Below are positions 15,798 to 23,239 of a DNA stretch of 39,698 nt, piece after piece. Below the pieces are notes generated by a model. That model worked only from the letters and a program-made list of their open reading frames with translations. It did no database searches and was not told where the DNA came from. Numbering within the stretch: the first letter of the stretch is position 1; each line of letters starts with the position of its first letter. The stretch is from JBDSYA01 sp039925865 (GTDB taxonomy: Bacteria; Bacteroidota; Ignavibacteria; Tepidaquicellales; Tepidaquicellaceae). Made by a program: the position numbers and the translations under genes. The stretch spans positions 1 through 39,698 of the forward strand of contig JBDSYA010000121.1 of NCBI GenBank assembly GCA_039925865.1, in the 5' to 3' direction.

Positions 15798-16754
15798 ATG
15801 AAATTTAATTTGGAAGACCCGGAATTAAAAGAAACCAGACAGGGATTTGCAGATGCATTGGTTGATATAGGAAAAACAAATGAGAGTCTTGTTGTACTCG
15901 GAGGTGATGTAACTGGTTCTGTTAAAACAAATTTATTTCGGGATGCATATCCGGACAGGTTTATTTCAGTGGGTGTTGCAGAGCAAGACATGATGGGAAC
16001 TGCTGCAGGGCTGGCTTTAGTTGGTAAAATACCTGTTGCCTCAACTTACGGAGAGTTTGCAACCGGAAGGCCATTTGACCAAATAAGACAATCCATTGCA
16101 TATAGTGAAATGAATGTAAAGATCTGCGCATCTCATTGCGGCATCACGGTTGGACCGGACGGTGCGACACACCAGTCTTTTGAAGATGTGGGAATAATGA
16201 GAATTCTTCCAAACATGAATGTCATGACGCCTTGTGATTACAATCAGACCTACAGAGCAACGCATCTCGCCATTGAAACACCGGGACCTTTTTATGTAAG
16301 ATTTTACCGTGAGAAATCACCTAATTTTACAGATATGAAAGCGCCGTTTGAATTAGGTAAAGCCGATACTTTGATCGAAGGTAACGATGTGACACTGATC
16401 GCTAATGGTCTGCTAGTATGGGAAGCAATTGTGGCTTCCGAAAAACTGAAAAAGGAAGGTATAGGCGCGCGAGTTGTTAATATGCATACAGTAAAGCCTA
16501 TCGACAAGGATACTATTATTAAGTGTGCTGAAGAAACCGGATTGATAATAACATGTGAAGATCATCAATGGACATGCGGGTTGTTTGGTGCAGTTGCCGA
16601 AGTTGTTGTATTGCATTGTCCCGTCAAAATGGATCATATCGCGATCAATAATTCCTTTGGTGAAAGCGGAATAATCGCATCACAGCTAATGAAGAAGTTT
16701 GAGATCGACAGGGATGCCATTTATAAAAAAGTAAAAAAACTTTTAAAGAAATAA
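15798..16754 (+). CDS. Transketolase, C-terminal (pyrimidine-binding) subunit
   Basis: A 318-residue protein equal to the C-terminal half of transketolase: the pyrimidine-binding domain (about 8-175) followed by the transketolase C domain (about 190-310). The conserved Glu that activates thiamine diphosphate is in SVGVAEQDMMGTAAG. Further family segments are TYGEFATGRPFDQIR, SHCGITVGPDGATHQ and PFYVRFYREKSP. Split transketolases need an N-terminal partner subunit carrying the diphosphate site; none is encoded in this window, so the partner must be elsewhere. Role: two-carbon transfer in the pentose phosphate pathway, cytoplasmic. It has its own promoter and is followed after 33 bp by htrA. 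A DXS-like role is less likely because of length and motif spelling. Confidence 0.88.
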   Translation: MKFNLEDPELKETRQGFADALVDIGKTNESLVVLGGDVTGSVKTNLFRDAYPDRFISVGVAEQDMMGTAAGLALVGKIPVASTYGEFATGRPFDQIRQSIAYSEMNVKICASHCGITVGPDGATHQSFEDVGIMRILPNMNVMTPCDYNQTYRATHLAIETPGPFYVRFYREKSPNFTDMKAPFELGKADTLIEGNDVTLIANGLLVWEAIVASEKLKKEGIGARVVNMHTVKPIDKDTIIKCAEETGLIITCEDHQWTCGLFGAVAEVVVLHCPVKMDHIAINNSFGESGIIASQLMKKFEIDRDAIYKKVKKLLKK

Positions 16755-16787
16755 TATCGTATAAATTTCAAAACGAATTTAAGTCAA

Positions 16788-18017
16788 ATGAAAACAGATA
16801 ATATTATAAATTTACCTGATGGGAGGAAAAATCAATTAGATATGAATAAAAAATTTTTAATGGTTATTGCCGCAATACTACTTTTGGTATCGGGTATAGT
16901 AGCCGGAAAATATTTCTTCTCATCAAAATTTTCTCAGGAGAATAACCAATCAATTACACCTGTCCAAAACACAACTCAGGAAAACAACAAAAACATAACA
17001 CTAACAAGAGAAACTGCTATCACACAAGCTGTAAGAAAGATATCTCCATCAATTGTCGGGATAAATGTGGAGGAAGTAAGAGAGGTCCAGGATCCTTTTT
17101 CAATGTTTGATAATGATCCGTTCTTTAAGCAATTTTTTGGTAACAGACCACCACAAAAGCAGGTTGTAAAAGGGCTTGGGTCAGGTTATATAATTTCTTC
17201 CGATGGATATATTTTAAGCAATGATCACGTAGTAGGCAATGCAACCAAAATATCCGTTACGATGACAAACGGAGAAACTATAGATGCAAAGCTTATTGGA
17301 ACCGACAGAAATTCTGATGTTGCACTTTTAAAAATCAATAAAGATAATCTTGAGTATGCAAGACTTGGAAACTCTGATGATGTTATAATAGGAGAATGGG
17401 TGATAGCACTTGGCAATCCCTTTGGATTGTTTGAGATCAATGATAAGCCCAGTGTCACTGTTGGGGTTGTCAGCGCAACGAATATGAAAATCAACGCAGA
17501 CGGTAACAGAGTCTATAAGGATATGATCCAGACAGATGCATCCATCAATTCTGGAAATTCCGGCGGACCGCTGGTAAATGCTGACGGAGAAGTGATAGGA
17601 ATGAACACAATTATTTTTACAGGCGGAAATAATAATAACGGTAGTATAGGTGTTGGCTTTGCAATTGCAATCAACAGGGTAAAAAGGATCATGGAAGAAA
17701 TTAAATCCAACGGTAAGATAGAAAGAAATTTCAATGTCGGGTTTAGGATACAGGCGATCGATGAAAGAATAGCAAAATATTTAAAGCTTGATAAAGTTCA
17801 GGGCGTCGTCGTGACTGAAGTACAGAAAGGAAGTATATCTGATAAAGGCGGATTAAAGCCTGAAGATGTAATCATTATGGCAAATGGGGAGAAGATCAAT
17901 AATGAACAGGATCTGCTTTTTATTATTAATGACATGCGAACAGGTGAAACTCTATCAATGAAAATAATCAGAAACGGATCAGAAAAAGATGTAGAATTCA
18001 AACTTACTGCAAGTTAA
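16788..18017 (+). CDS. HtrA/Deg-family serine protease with one PDZ domain, membrane-anchored
   Basis: Envelope quality-control protease, 409 residues. A single hydrophobic anchor (about 22-42) follows a short cytoplasmic N-terminus, and a low-complexity N/Q/T linker leads to a trypsin-like domain with the full catalytic triad: His147 in SNDHVVG, Asp177 in RNSDVALL, Ser258 in GNSGGPL. One PDZ domain occupies about 315-405 (GVVVTEVQKGSISDKGGLKPED). One PDZ plus an uncleaved-looking anchor resembles DegS more than two-PDZ DegP. The long LA-loop-like insertion PFSMFDNDPFFKQFFG is usual in Bacteroidota HtrA proteins. It acts in the periplasm on misfolded proteins or as a regulatory protease. Probably co-transcribed with the transketolase gene, with no evident functional link. 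Confidence 0.93.
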   Translation: MKTDNIINLPDGRKNQLDMNKKFLMVIAAILLLVSGIVAGKYFFSSKFSQENNQSITPVQNTTQENNKNITLTRETAITQAVRKISPSIVGINVEEVREVQDPFSMFDNDPFFKQFFGNRPPQKQVVKGLGSGYIISSDGYILSNDHVVGNATKISVTMTNGETIDAKLIGTDRNSDVALLKINKDNLEYARLGNSDDVIIGEWVIALGNPFGLFEINDKPSVTVGVVSATNMKINADGNRVYKDMIQTDASINSGNSGGPLVNADGEVIGMNTIIFTGGNNNNGSIGVGFAIAINRVKRIMEEIKSNGKIERNFNVGFRIQAIDERIAKYLKLDKVQGVVVTEVQKGSISDKGGLKPEDVIIMANGEKINNEQDLLFIINDMRTGETLSMKIIRNGSEKDVEFKLTAS

Positions 18018-18164
18018 ATTAATAGTTTGAATGTAATTTCAAATCGAAGTCTTTTAATATATGAACCAGGCAATAGGTAGCAGACACCTGGATTTAATAG
18101 GTTTGCAGGGATGTAAAAATTAAATAAAGTTTTTTGAACAGCAGTGGTTTGGTAAAAAAATCTG

Positions 18165-18686
18165 TTAATGAAATTTCATTACAGGTTTTTCTTTTGATTT
18201 ATTATCTGCATGAATTTCAATATCGTCTTTCATATCAACTTTCATGTCGATGATATTACTTTTGGATTTATCATCACCCATTTTGACGGTGCCATTGAAT
18301 TTACAACCTGCTTCAGTAATCAATTCTTCTATGATCACATCACCTTCCAATGAACCCGATCTTCTCAGTTCAAGTTTGTGAGCTTTGACATTTCCTTTGA
18401 CATTTCCATGAATAGTTACATCAACAGCATTCACGTTACCTTCCACGATACCTTTTTCTCCGATAATAATTCCGCTTTCACCTCTTAGATTACCAACTAC
18501 ATGACCATCGATCTTTGTTGTAGAAGGAGAAGAAAGATTACCTTCGAATTTACAACCATCACTGATCAGAGTTAAAATTTTATCCTGAGGACCCTGGAAG
18601 CTTGGTCTCTGCGGAGATTTTATTTCTTCAGAATGCAATGATTCCTTAGTTTTTGTTCCAAACATGTTGTTTAAATTGATTTTCAT
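18165..18686 (-). CDS. Bactofilin family cytoskeletal protein
   Basis: A 173-residue protein whose central region (about 35-130) is the polymer-forming bactofilin domain: short beta-helix rungs such as GCKFEGNLSSPSTTKIDGHV, GIIIGEKGIVEGNV and LRRSGSLEGDVIIEEL. Bactofilins self-assemble without nucleotide into filaments that position cell-wall or polar proteins. The flanks are charged and disordered, with a lysine-rich C-terminal tail, as in other members. No M23 peptidase partner is next to it, unlike many bactofilin loci. The ATG at 18686 gives a usual N-terminal tail. It converges with htrA. Confidence 0.9.
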   Translation of the reverse strand: MKINLNNMFGTKTKESLHSEEIKSPQRPSFQGPQDKILTLISDGCKFEGNLSSPSTTKIDGHVVGNLRGESGIIIGEKGIVEGNVNAVDVTIHGNVKGNVKAHKLELRRSGSLEGDVIIEELITEAGCKFNGTVKMGDDKSKSNIIDMKVDMKDDIEIHADNKSKEKPVMKFH

Positions 18687-18948
18687 TAAATAGGGGTGAA
18701 TTAAATTAATATAAATTACTAAATTTAATTTGCAAACTCAATCAAAGAAAATTATTTTTTTTTGTTTCCTAATAGTTTCCTAAATGCGGTCCATATTTGT
18801 TCTAGTAGAAAAAATACTCTTTCAATTAATATTATCGCCTAACTGTAATTAAAAAATAAAATTGAATAATATTCTTGCAACATTTTTGCTGCCATAACTT
18901 GACTGCAGTATAAATTGAAACTTCTTTGCAATATTGGTATTTTCCAAA

Positions 18949-20346
18949 ATGTATAATAAAATAAATGATGATGTTCTTATTGAACTTGTTAATATAGTTG
19001 GAAGTGAATCAGTAATTACAGATGGAGAGAATTTAAAACTATATTCTAAAGACTTCACGGAAAATCTTTCTTTCAATCCCGAAGTAATTGTTAAGCCTTC
19101 CAATACTGATCAGATATCTCTGATATTAAAATTAGCAAATAAATATAAAATTCCTGTTGTACCCCGCGGTGGCGGCACAGGCCTTTCAGGGGGTGCCCTT
19201 ACTGTTTATGGAGGTATATGCCTTTCAATGGAAAAATTTAAGAAGATTATTGAGATCGATAAAGAAAATTTTCAGGCAATTGCCGAACCAGGTGTTATTA
19301 CTCAGGTATTGCAGGAAGAATGCGAAAAATTTGATCTGTATTATCCACCAGATCCCTCATCTAAAGGAAGTTCATTTCTTGGAGGTAATCTTGCAGAATG
19401 CGCCGGTGGTCCGCGTGCTGTTAAATACGGAGTTACCAAAGATTATATACTGGGTCTGGAATTTGTAACTGCGACGGGTGAAATAATAAATTCAGGAGCA
19501 AGAGTTTTAAAAAATGTTTCGGGATATAATCTTACTCAGTTAATGATTGGGAGTGAAGGAACACTTGGAGTTATTACAAAAATAATTATTAAGCTTATTC
19601 CTTTGCCAAAATTTAAAAAAGTAATGCTCGTCGCTTTTAATAATATTGAAGACTGCGCAAAAACCGTCGCTAAGATCTTTCAGCACGGGATCACGCCTTC
19701 AGCGCTTGAGCTTATGGAAAACTCTGCAATGCAGGCCGCTGAAAATCAATTAAGCAAAAAATTTCCAAACGGCGACGCGGCCGCACAGCTGCTCATCGAA
19801 GTTGATGGGAATTATGAAGAGTCACTTGATAAAGATATCGAAGCGATAGCCGCGATCGTTACTGACAACGGAGCATATGATATTTTACTGGCAGAAGATT
19901 CACAAAAGATGAATGAGCTTTGGGCATTGCGAAGGTGTATTGGAGAAGCAGTTAAATCAATTTCAGAATACAAAGAAGAAGATACTGTAGTTCCGAGATC
20001 TAAAATCCCTGAACTTATCAAAGGCGTAAAAGAAATATCTGAACAATATGGAATTACTACTATATGTTACGGGCATGCCGGTGACGGAAATGTACATGTA
20101 AATATTTTAAAAGATAAACTCGATGATGAAAGCTGGGAGAAAAATCTTGAAACAGCTATCAGAAAAATTTTTACTTTAACAGTTTCACTCGGTGGAACAA
20201 TTTCCGGCGAGCACGGTATCGGATATTCTCAGAAAAATTATCTTCCCATTGCACTGGGAATTGAAGAGATCGCACTGATGAAAAATATTAAATCTACTTT
20301 TGATCCGAATAATATAATGAACCCCGGTAAAATTTTTATAGATTAA
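18949..20346 (+). CDS. FAD-linked oxidase/dehydrogenase, GlcD-like
   Basis: FAD-binding 2-hydroxyacid (glycolate/D-lactate type) dehydrogenase. The N-terminal PCMH FAD domain has VVPRGGGTGLSGGA (about residues 70-83), the loop holding the FAD pyrophosphate, and FLGGNLAECAGGPRAVKYGVT, followed by GSEGTLGVITK. The C-terminal FAD-oxidase domain ends with the GEHGIG motif, YGHAGDGNVHVN and FDPNNIMNPGK. It lacks the iron-sulfur domain found in larger D-lactate dehydrogenases. The substrate is most likely D-lactate or glycolate. I choose the ATG at 18949; an in-frame TTG at 18934 would add five residues without support. It precedes the thioesterase and nadC on the same strand. Confidence 0.92.
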   Translation: MYNKINDDVLIELVNIVGSESVITDGENLKLYSKDFTENLSFNPEVIVKPSNTDQISLILKLANKYKIPVVPRGGGTGLSGGALTVYGGICLSMEKFKKIIEIDKENFQAIAEPGVITQVLQEECEKFDLYYPPDPSSKGSSFLGGNLAECAGGPRAVKYGVTKDYILGLEFVTATGEIINSGARVLKNVSGYNLTQLMIGSEGTLGVITKIIIKLIPLPKFKKVMLVAFNNIEDCAKTVAKIFQHGITPSALELMENSAMQAAENQLSKKFPNGDAAAQLLIEVDGNYEESLDKDIEAIAAIVTDNGAYDILLAEDSQKMNELWALRRCIGEAVKSISEYKEEDTVVPRSKIPELIKGVKEISEQYGITTICYGHAGDGNVHVNILKDKLDDESWEKNLETAIRKIFTLTVSLGGTISGEHGIGYSQKNYLPIALGIEEIALMKNIKSTFDPNNIMNPGKIFID

Positions 20347-20435
20347 CTCAGCACTAGATCTATTTTGATAACCCGCTGGAAATAAAATTGTTGTTTCTGT
20401 AATTTTATATTTACAAACACTCTAAAAACTTTCTC

Positions 20436-20837
20436 ATAATACAGGCTGAAACAGAATATAGGGTTTTATATGCTCATACAGATAAAATGGGCGTTGTAAA
20501 TAATGTCAGATACTTTGAATACTTTGAAGCCGGAAGAAATGATTTTTTAAGAAAGCTAGGTTATCCTTACACTGAGCTTGAAAAAGAAAATTATGGCCTG
20601 CCCGTAATCGAAGCACATGCCAAATTTATTTCAGGTGCAAAGTACGATGACATTATTATTATAAAGACCAGGCTTGAACAAGTCCCTTCTGTAAGGTTGA
20701 GAATAGATTACGAAATTGAATGCAACAAAATTATTATTGTTACCGGCTTCACGATTCATGCTTTTGTAGACATGAAAAAAATGAAACCTGTCAGGCCGCC
20801 TTTGAAATTCATTGAAACCGTCAGATTAAAATTTTAA
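20436..20837 (+). CDS. Acyl-CoA thioesterase, hotdog fold (YbgC/4HBT family), non-ATG start
   Basis: Hotdog thioesterase that hydrolyses acyl-CoA esters. The family's catalytic block reads YAHTDKMGVVNNVRYFEYFE. The catalytic Asp (in HTDKMG) lies before the first ATG (20487), so a start there would delete the active-site residue and first strand. The frame is open upstream to a stop at 20400-20402 and contains homologous sequence (QAETEYRVLYAHTD) but no ATG, GTG or TTG. The best candidates are ATA at 20436 or 20439, giving the family's usual 15-residue lead to the Asp, or ATT at 20409. Either a rare start codon is used or a base is wrong. The gene ends 10 bp before nadC. Confidence 0.82.
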   Translation: MIQAETEYRVLYAHTDKMGVVNNVRYFEYFEAGRNDFLRKLGYPYTELEKENYGLPVIEAHAKFISGAKYDDIIIIKTRLEQVPSVRLRIDYEIECNKIIIVTGFTIHAFVDMKKMKPVRPPLKFIETVRLKF

Positions 20838-20847
20838 AAAAAATATA

Positions 20848-21741
20848 TTGGATCTTTATAAAAATTTCGATTTTAAAAAAGCTAATGAACTTATAGACCT
20901 GGCTTTGAAAGAGGATCTCGGTAAAGGAGACATCACTTCAGAATTGCTGATCCCCTCAGCTCAGAATTCTAAGGCAGAACTACTTGTAAAAGAAAATGGC
21001 ATAGCAGCGGGACTAAAGATTTTTCAAATGGTTTTTAATGCCATAGATAAAATAGATAAAAAAGATAAAAAAAATAAGATTACAAACATAAAATTTTATA
21101 TCAATGAAGGGGATAGAGTTTCTATTGGAGAAAAGATCGCTTTAATTTCAGGTAATACCCGTAATATACTTTTGGGGGAACGAACAGGTTTAAATATTTT
21201 ACAACGAATGTGCGGAATTGCTTCATTTACAAATGAGTTGAAAAAAACTTTAAATAATAAATCAATAAAGATCATAGATACGCGCAAGACCACACCTAAC
21301 TTTAGGCTTTTCGAAAAACTTGCAGTAAAGATCGGAGGAGGGGATAACCACAGGTTTGGACTTTATGATATGGTTCTTATTAAAGACAATCATATTGAGG
21401 CCAATGGCGGGATTGCAAATACTTTGAATAAACTTAGTCAAAAGAAAAAACATCCCGGAATGAAAGTGGAGATTGAAGTCAAAGATCTGAAAGAGTTAGA
21501 AGAAGTTTTGATGAACGGAAGAAAAATTATTGACCGGGTAATGCTGGACAATTTTGAGATCTCCGACGTTCGAAAAGCGATCAGCTTAAACAGAAAAATT
21601 TTTGAGCTGGAATTATCAGGCGGCATTGATGAAAATAATATAAAGCATTACAGCAAACTCAAAGGAGTGGATTTTATTTCGATAGGATCACTGACACATT
21701 CGGCAGGTTCGATGGACATTTCATTAAATTTTGTTACTTGA
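20848..21741 (+). CDS. nadC: Nicotinate-nucleotide pyrophosphorylase (carboxylating)
   Basis: Converts quinolinate and PRPP to nicotinate mononucleotide, the last step of de novo pyridine ring synthesis. The N-terminal region LIDLALKEDLGKGDITSELL is typical. The PRPP/quinolinate site is covered by ERTGLNILQRMCGIA, DTRKTTPNFRLFEKLAV and GGGDNHRFGLYDMVLIKDNH. The closing barrel motifs are MLDNFEISDVR and ELSGGIDENN with SIGSLTHSA. Length 297 matches the family. The start is a TTG at 20848; no ATG is available upstream after the thioesterase stop and the N-terminus is right. A short lysine/aspartate-rich insert (DKIDKKDKKNK) is unusual but sits in a variable loop. Other NAD-synthesis genes (nadA, nadB) are not in the window. 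Confidence 0.93.
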   Translation: MDLYKNFDFKKANELIDLALKEDLGKGDITSELLIPSAQNSKAELLVKENGIAAGLKIFQMVFNAIDKIDKKDKKNKITNIKFYINEGDRVSIGEKIALISGNTRNILLGERTGLNILQRMCGIASFTNELKKTLNNKSIKIIDTRKTTPNFRLFEKLAVKIGGGDNHRFGLYDMVLIKDNHIEANGGIANTLNKLSQKKKHPGMKVEIEVKDLKELEEVLMNGRKIIDRVMLDNFEISDVRKAISLNRKIFELELSGGIDENNIKHYSKLKGVDFISIGSLTHSAGSMDISLNFVT

Positions 21742-21768
21742 ATATGTAACCTGTTAATTTTACATTTG
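21738..21768 (+). promoter_or_regulatory. Bacteroidota-type promoter for the small secreted-protein cluster
   Basis: TTG at 21738-21740 (overlapping the nadC stop), 20-bp spacer, TACATTTG at 21761-21768, a full match to TAnnTTTG. It ends 31 bp before the ATG at 21800, so the three secreted paralogs can be expressed independently of nadC. Confidence 0.55.
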
Positions 21769-21799
21769 AAAAATTTTGTTCTAACTTAAACCAATAATC

Positions 21800-22276
21800 A
21801 TGCAAAAACTTACTAATGGATTTGGCTTTTTACTATCTTTATTAATTTGTTTTTCTATAATAACTTCATGCGGAGACAAAAAAGAAGAGACAAAAAAAGA
21901 AGAAACAAAAAAAGAGACTACCACTACTACTAACTCGGGTGGAAATCAACTTTATTTTGTTGAAGAATATTCAAAAGATGGGACAGAAGTTGGAAAAGCT
22001 GATAAGTTTTTTATAAATGAGAAAGGCGGTTACATTACGGCTATGCTTAAAACATCACAGCCGGTAGGAGTGGGCTCTGTTGACGTAAGACTCGAAAGGG
22101 AATCACTTGATGGTAATGAGATCATAGATACTCAGCCATATGATGTTTCTCCGGAAAAGAATTATTTCTTCTTTGACAAGATCACCTTTTATAAATCGGG
22201 AGATTATAAAGTTACAGTATTTAAAAAAGACGGTACTCCTGTAGCAAGTGGTAAAGTTAGGATAGATTATAAATAA
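21800..22276 (+). CDS. Lipoprotein of a small secreted family, paralog 1 of three
   Basis: A type II signal peptide ends at the lipobox ITSC (Cys around residue 25), so the protein should be lipid-anchored in the envelope. A spacer of repeated KKEETKKE and a Thr/Asn/Gly run follows. The mature domain of about 115 residues is all-beta: LYFVEEYSKDGTEVGKADKF, then a GGYITAMLKTS strand, then NYFFFDKITFYKSGDYKV and a final strand VASGKVRIDY. The same pattern recurs in the next two genes. I do not recognise the family; the fold looks like an Ig/C2-type sandwich (inference). First gene after a good promoter. Confidence 0.8.
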   Translation: MQKLTNGFGFLLSLLICFSIITSCGDKKEETKKEETKKETTTTTNSGGNQLYFVEEYSKDGTEVGKADKFFINEKGGYITAMLKTSQPVGVGSVDVRLERESLDGNEIIDTQPYDVSPEKNYFFFDKITFYKSGDYKVTVFKKDGTPVASGKVRIDYK

Positions 22277-22305
22277 TTTTCGACAAAATATAAATTAAAA
22301 AAAAA

Positions 22306-22312
22306 GAAAGGA
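22306..22312 (+). promoter_or_regulatory. Shine-Dalgarno-like sequence before the 22321 gene
   Basis: GAAAGGA lies 8 bp before the ATG at 22321. It is noted because almost no other gene in the window has a purine-rich ribosome-binding site. Confidence 0.35.
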
Positions 22313-22320
22313 AACGGATA

Positions 22321-22740
22321 ATGAATAAAATGAAATATTTGTTGGCCATATTCACAGTTATATTGATTTTTGCTTTTAAAGCTAATTCATATGCGCAGCA
22401 ATATCCTATTTTGTATTTCTGTGAAAAATACAGTTCGAGCGGTGAAGTAGGTGTAAGCGACAGATTTACCACGGGCTATCTCACAGTAATGGTAAAAGCT
22501 GACGGTGCTCTCGGCTTAAGGGACTGCTCCATTCAAATGGATAAATATAACAGCAGCACGGGTAAATTTGACTACTATAAAAAGTTTAAGTATGTAGTAG
22601 AGCCTGATATGAAATATGTTTTCTTTGAAAAAAACTCAGAGAGTGATATGAGCTTTGAAGATCCGGGTATTTACAGAGTTTTTCTGCTGGATCAAAATGA
22701 CAGGACTGTTGCGAGCGGACTCGTGGAAATAATTCGTTAA
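22321..22740 (+). CDS. Small secreted protein, paralog 2 of three
   Basis: A 139-residue exported protein with a signal peptide cleaved after SYAQ (about residue 25) and no lipobox, unlike paralog 1. The mature domain repeats the cluster pattern: LYFCEKYSSSGEVGVSDRF, GYLTVMVKADGALG, a strand ending KYVVEPDMKYVFFEK, and FEDPGIYRVFLLDQNDRTVASGLVEI. Two Cys residues (FCEKY and RDCSIQ) are present, and the first is shared with paralog 3. Function unknown. It lies 44 bp after paralog 1 with its own purine-rich ribosome-binding site, and 20 bp before paralog 3. Confidence 0.78.
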   Translation: MNKMKYLLAIFTVILIFAFKANSYAQQYPILYFCEKYSSSGEVGVSDRFTTGYLTVMVKADGALGLRDCSIQMDKYNSSTGKFDYYKKFKYVVEPDMKYVFFEKNSESDMSFEDPGIYRVFLLDQNDRTVASGLVEIIR

Positions 22741-22760
22741 CTAAAAATTTGCCATCAATA

Positions 22761-23171
22761 ATGAATGCAGCAATAAGATTAATATTTATATGTTTGATGT
22801 ACATTTTGTTATCAGGTATTGATAACAATGTCAAATCACAGTCACTGCAATTTTGTGAAAACGTAAGCAGTAACGGTTCTCCGATTGCTGAAAGTTCAGT
22901 ATTTACTATAAATGAAAAGGGTGGATTTCTAAAGTTTCTTGTAACACTACCTTTTACAGTTGGAACTCAGAGTGTGAACTTTGAAATTTATAAAATAGAT
23001 GCCGAAGGAAATGAAAATTACGAAAGCACATTAAATCATATTGTAGATCCAAGCTGGACGTGGTTTTGGAAAGAAGTTACATTTTACAGTGCGGGAAGAT
23101 ACAGTGTCTATGTGTATGACGGTGATAAAAACTTTTTAGCATCATCTCAGGTAAGAATTCAATTCTATTAA
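22761..23171 (+). CDS. Small secreted protein, paralog 3 of three
   Basis: Exported protein of 136 residues. I start at the ATG at 22761; a TTG at 22749 is in frame but only lengthens the n-region of the signal peptide. After the signal (ending VKSQ) the mature domain follows the family: LQFCENVSSNGSPIAESSVF, INEKGGFLKFLVTLP, VDPSWTWFWKEVTFYSAGRYSV, and LASSQVRIQFY. The INEKGG segment is shared exactly with paralog 1, while FCE is shared with paralog 2, so the three are clearly related. Function unknown. The gene is closed by the terminator at 23193. Confidence 0.78.
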   Translation: MNAAIRLIFICLMYILLSGIDNNVKSQSLQFCENVSSNGSPIAESSVFTINEKGGFLKFLVTLPFTVGTQSVNFEIYKIDAEGNENYESTLNHIVDPSWTWFWKEVTFYSAGRYSVYVYDGDKNFLASSQVRIQFY

Positions 23172-23192
23172 AAGTTAATTATAATTTACTTT

Positions 23193-23226
23193 AAAGGTTA
23201 TTCCGGTTTACGGAATAACCTTTTTT
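23193..23226 (+). terminator. Strong rho-independent terminator after the small secreted cluster
   Basis: A 12- to 13-bp perfect stem, AAGGTTATTCCG (23194-23205) with CGGAATAACCTT (23211-23222), loop GTTTA, six T to 23226. It ends 13 bp before the flippase ATG, so the flippase must use a promoter inside or beyond it. Confidence 0.9.
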
Positions 23227-23239
23227 ATTTTCAATAGCG

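Noticed and set aside
18026..18043. TTTGAA / TTCAAA inverted repeat after htrA
   Set aside because: Short, AT-rich, no T run; expected by chance in this DNA.
20487..20837. Thioesterase starting at the ATG at 20487
   Set aside because: This start removes the catalytic Asp and first strand, which are encoded in frame just upstream.
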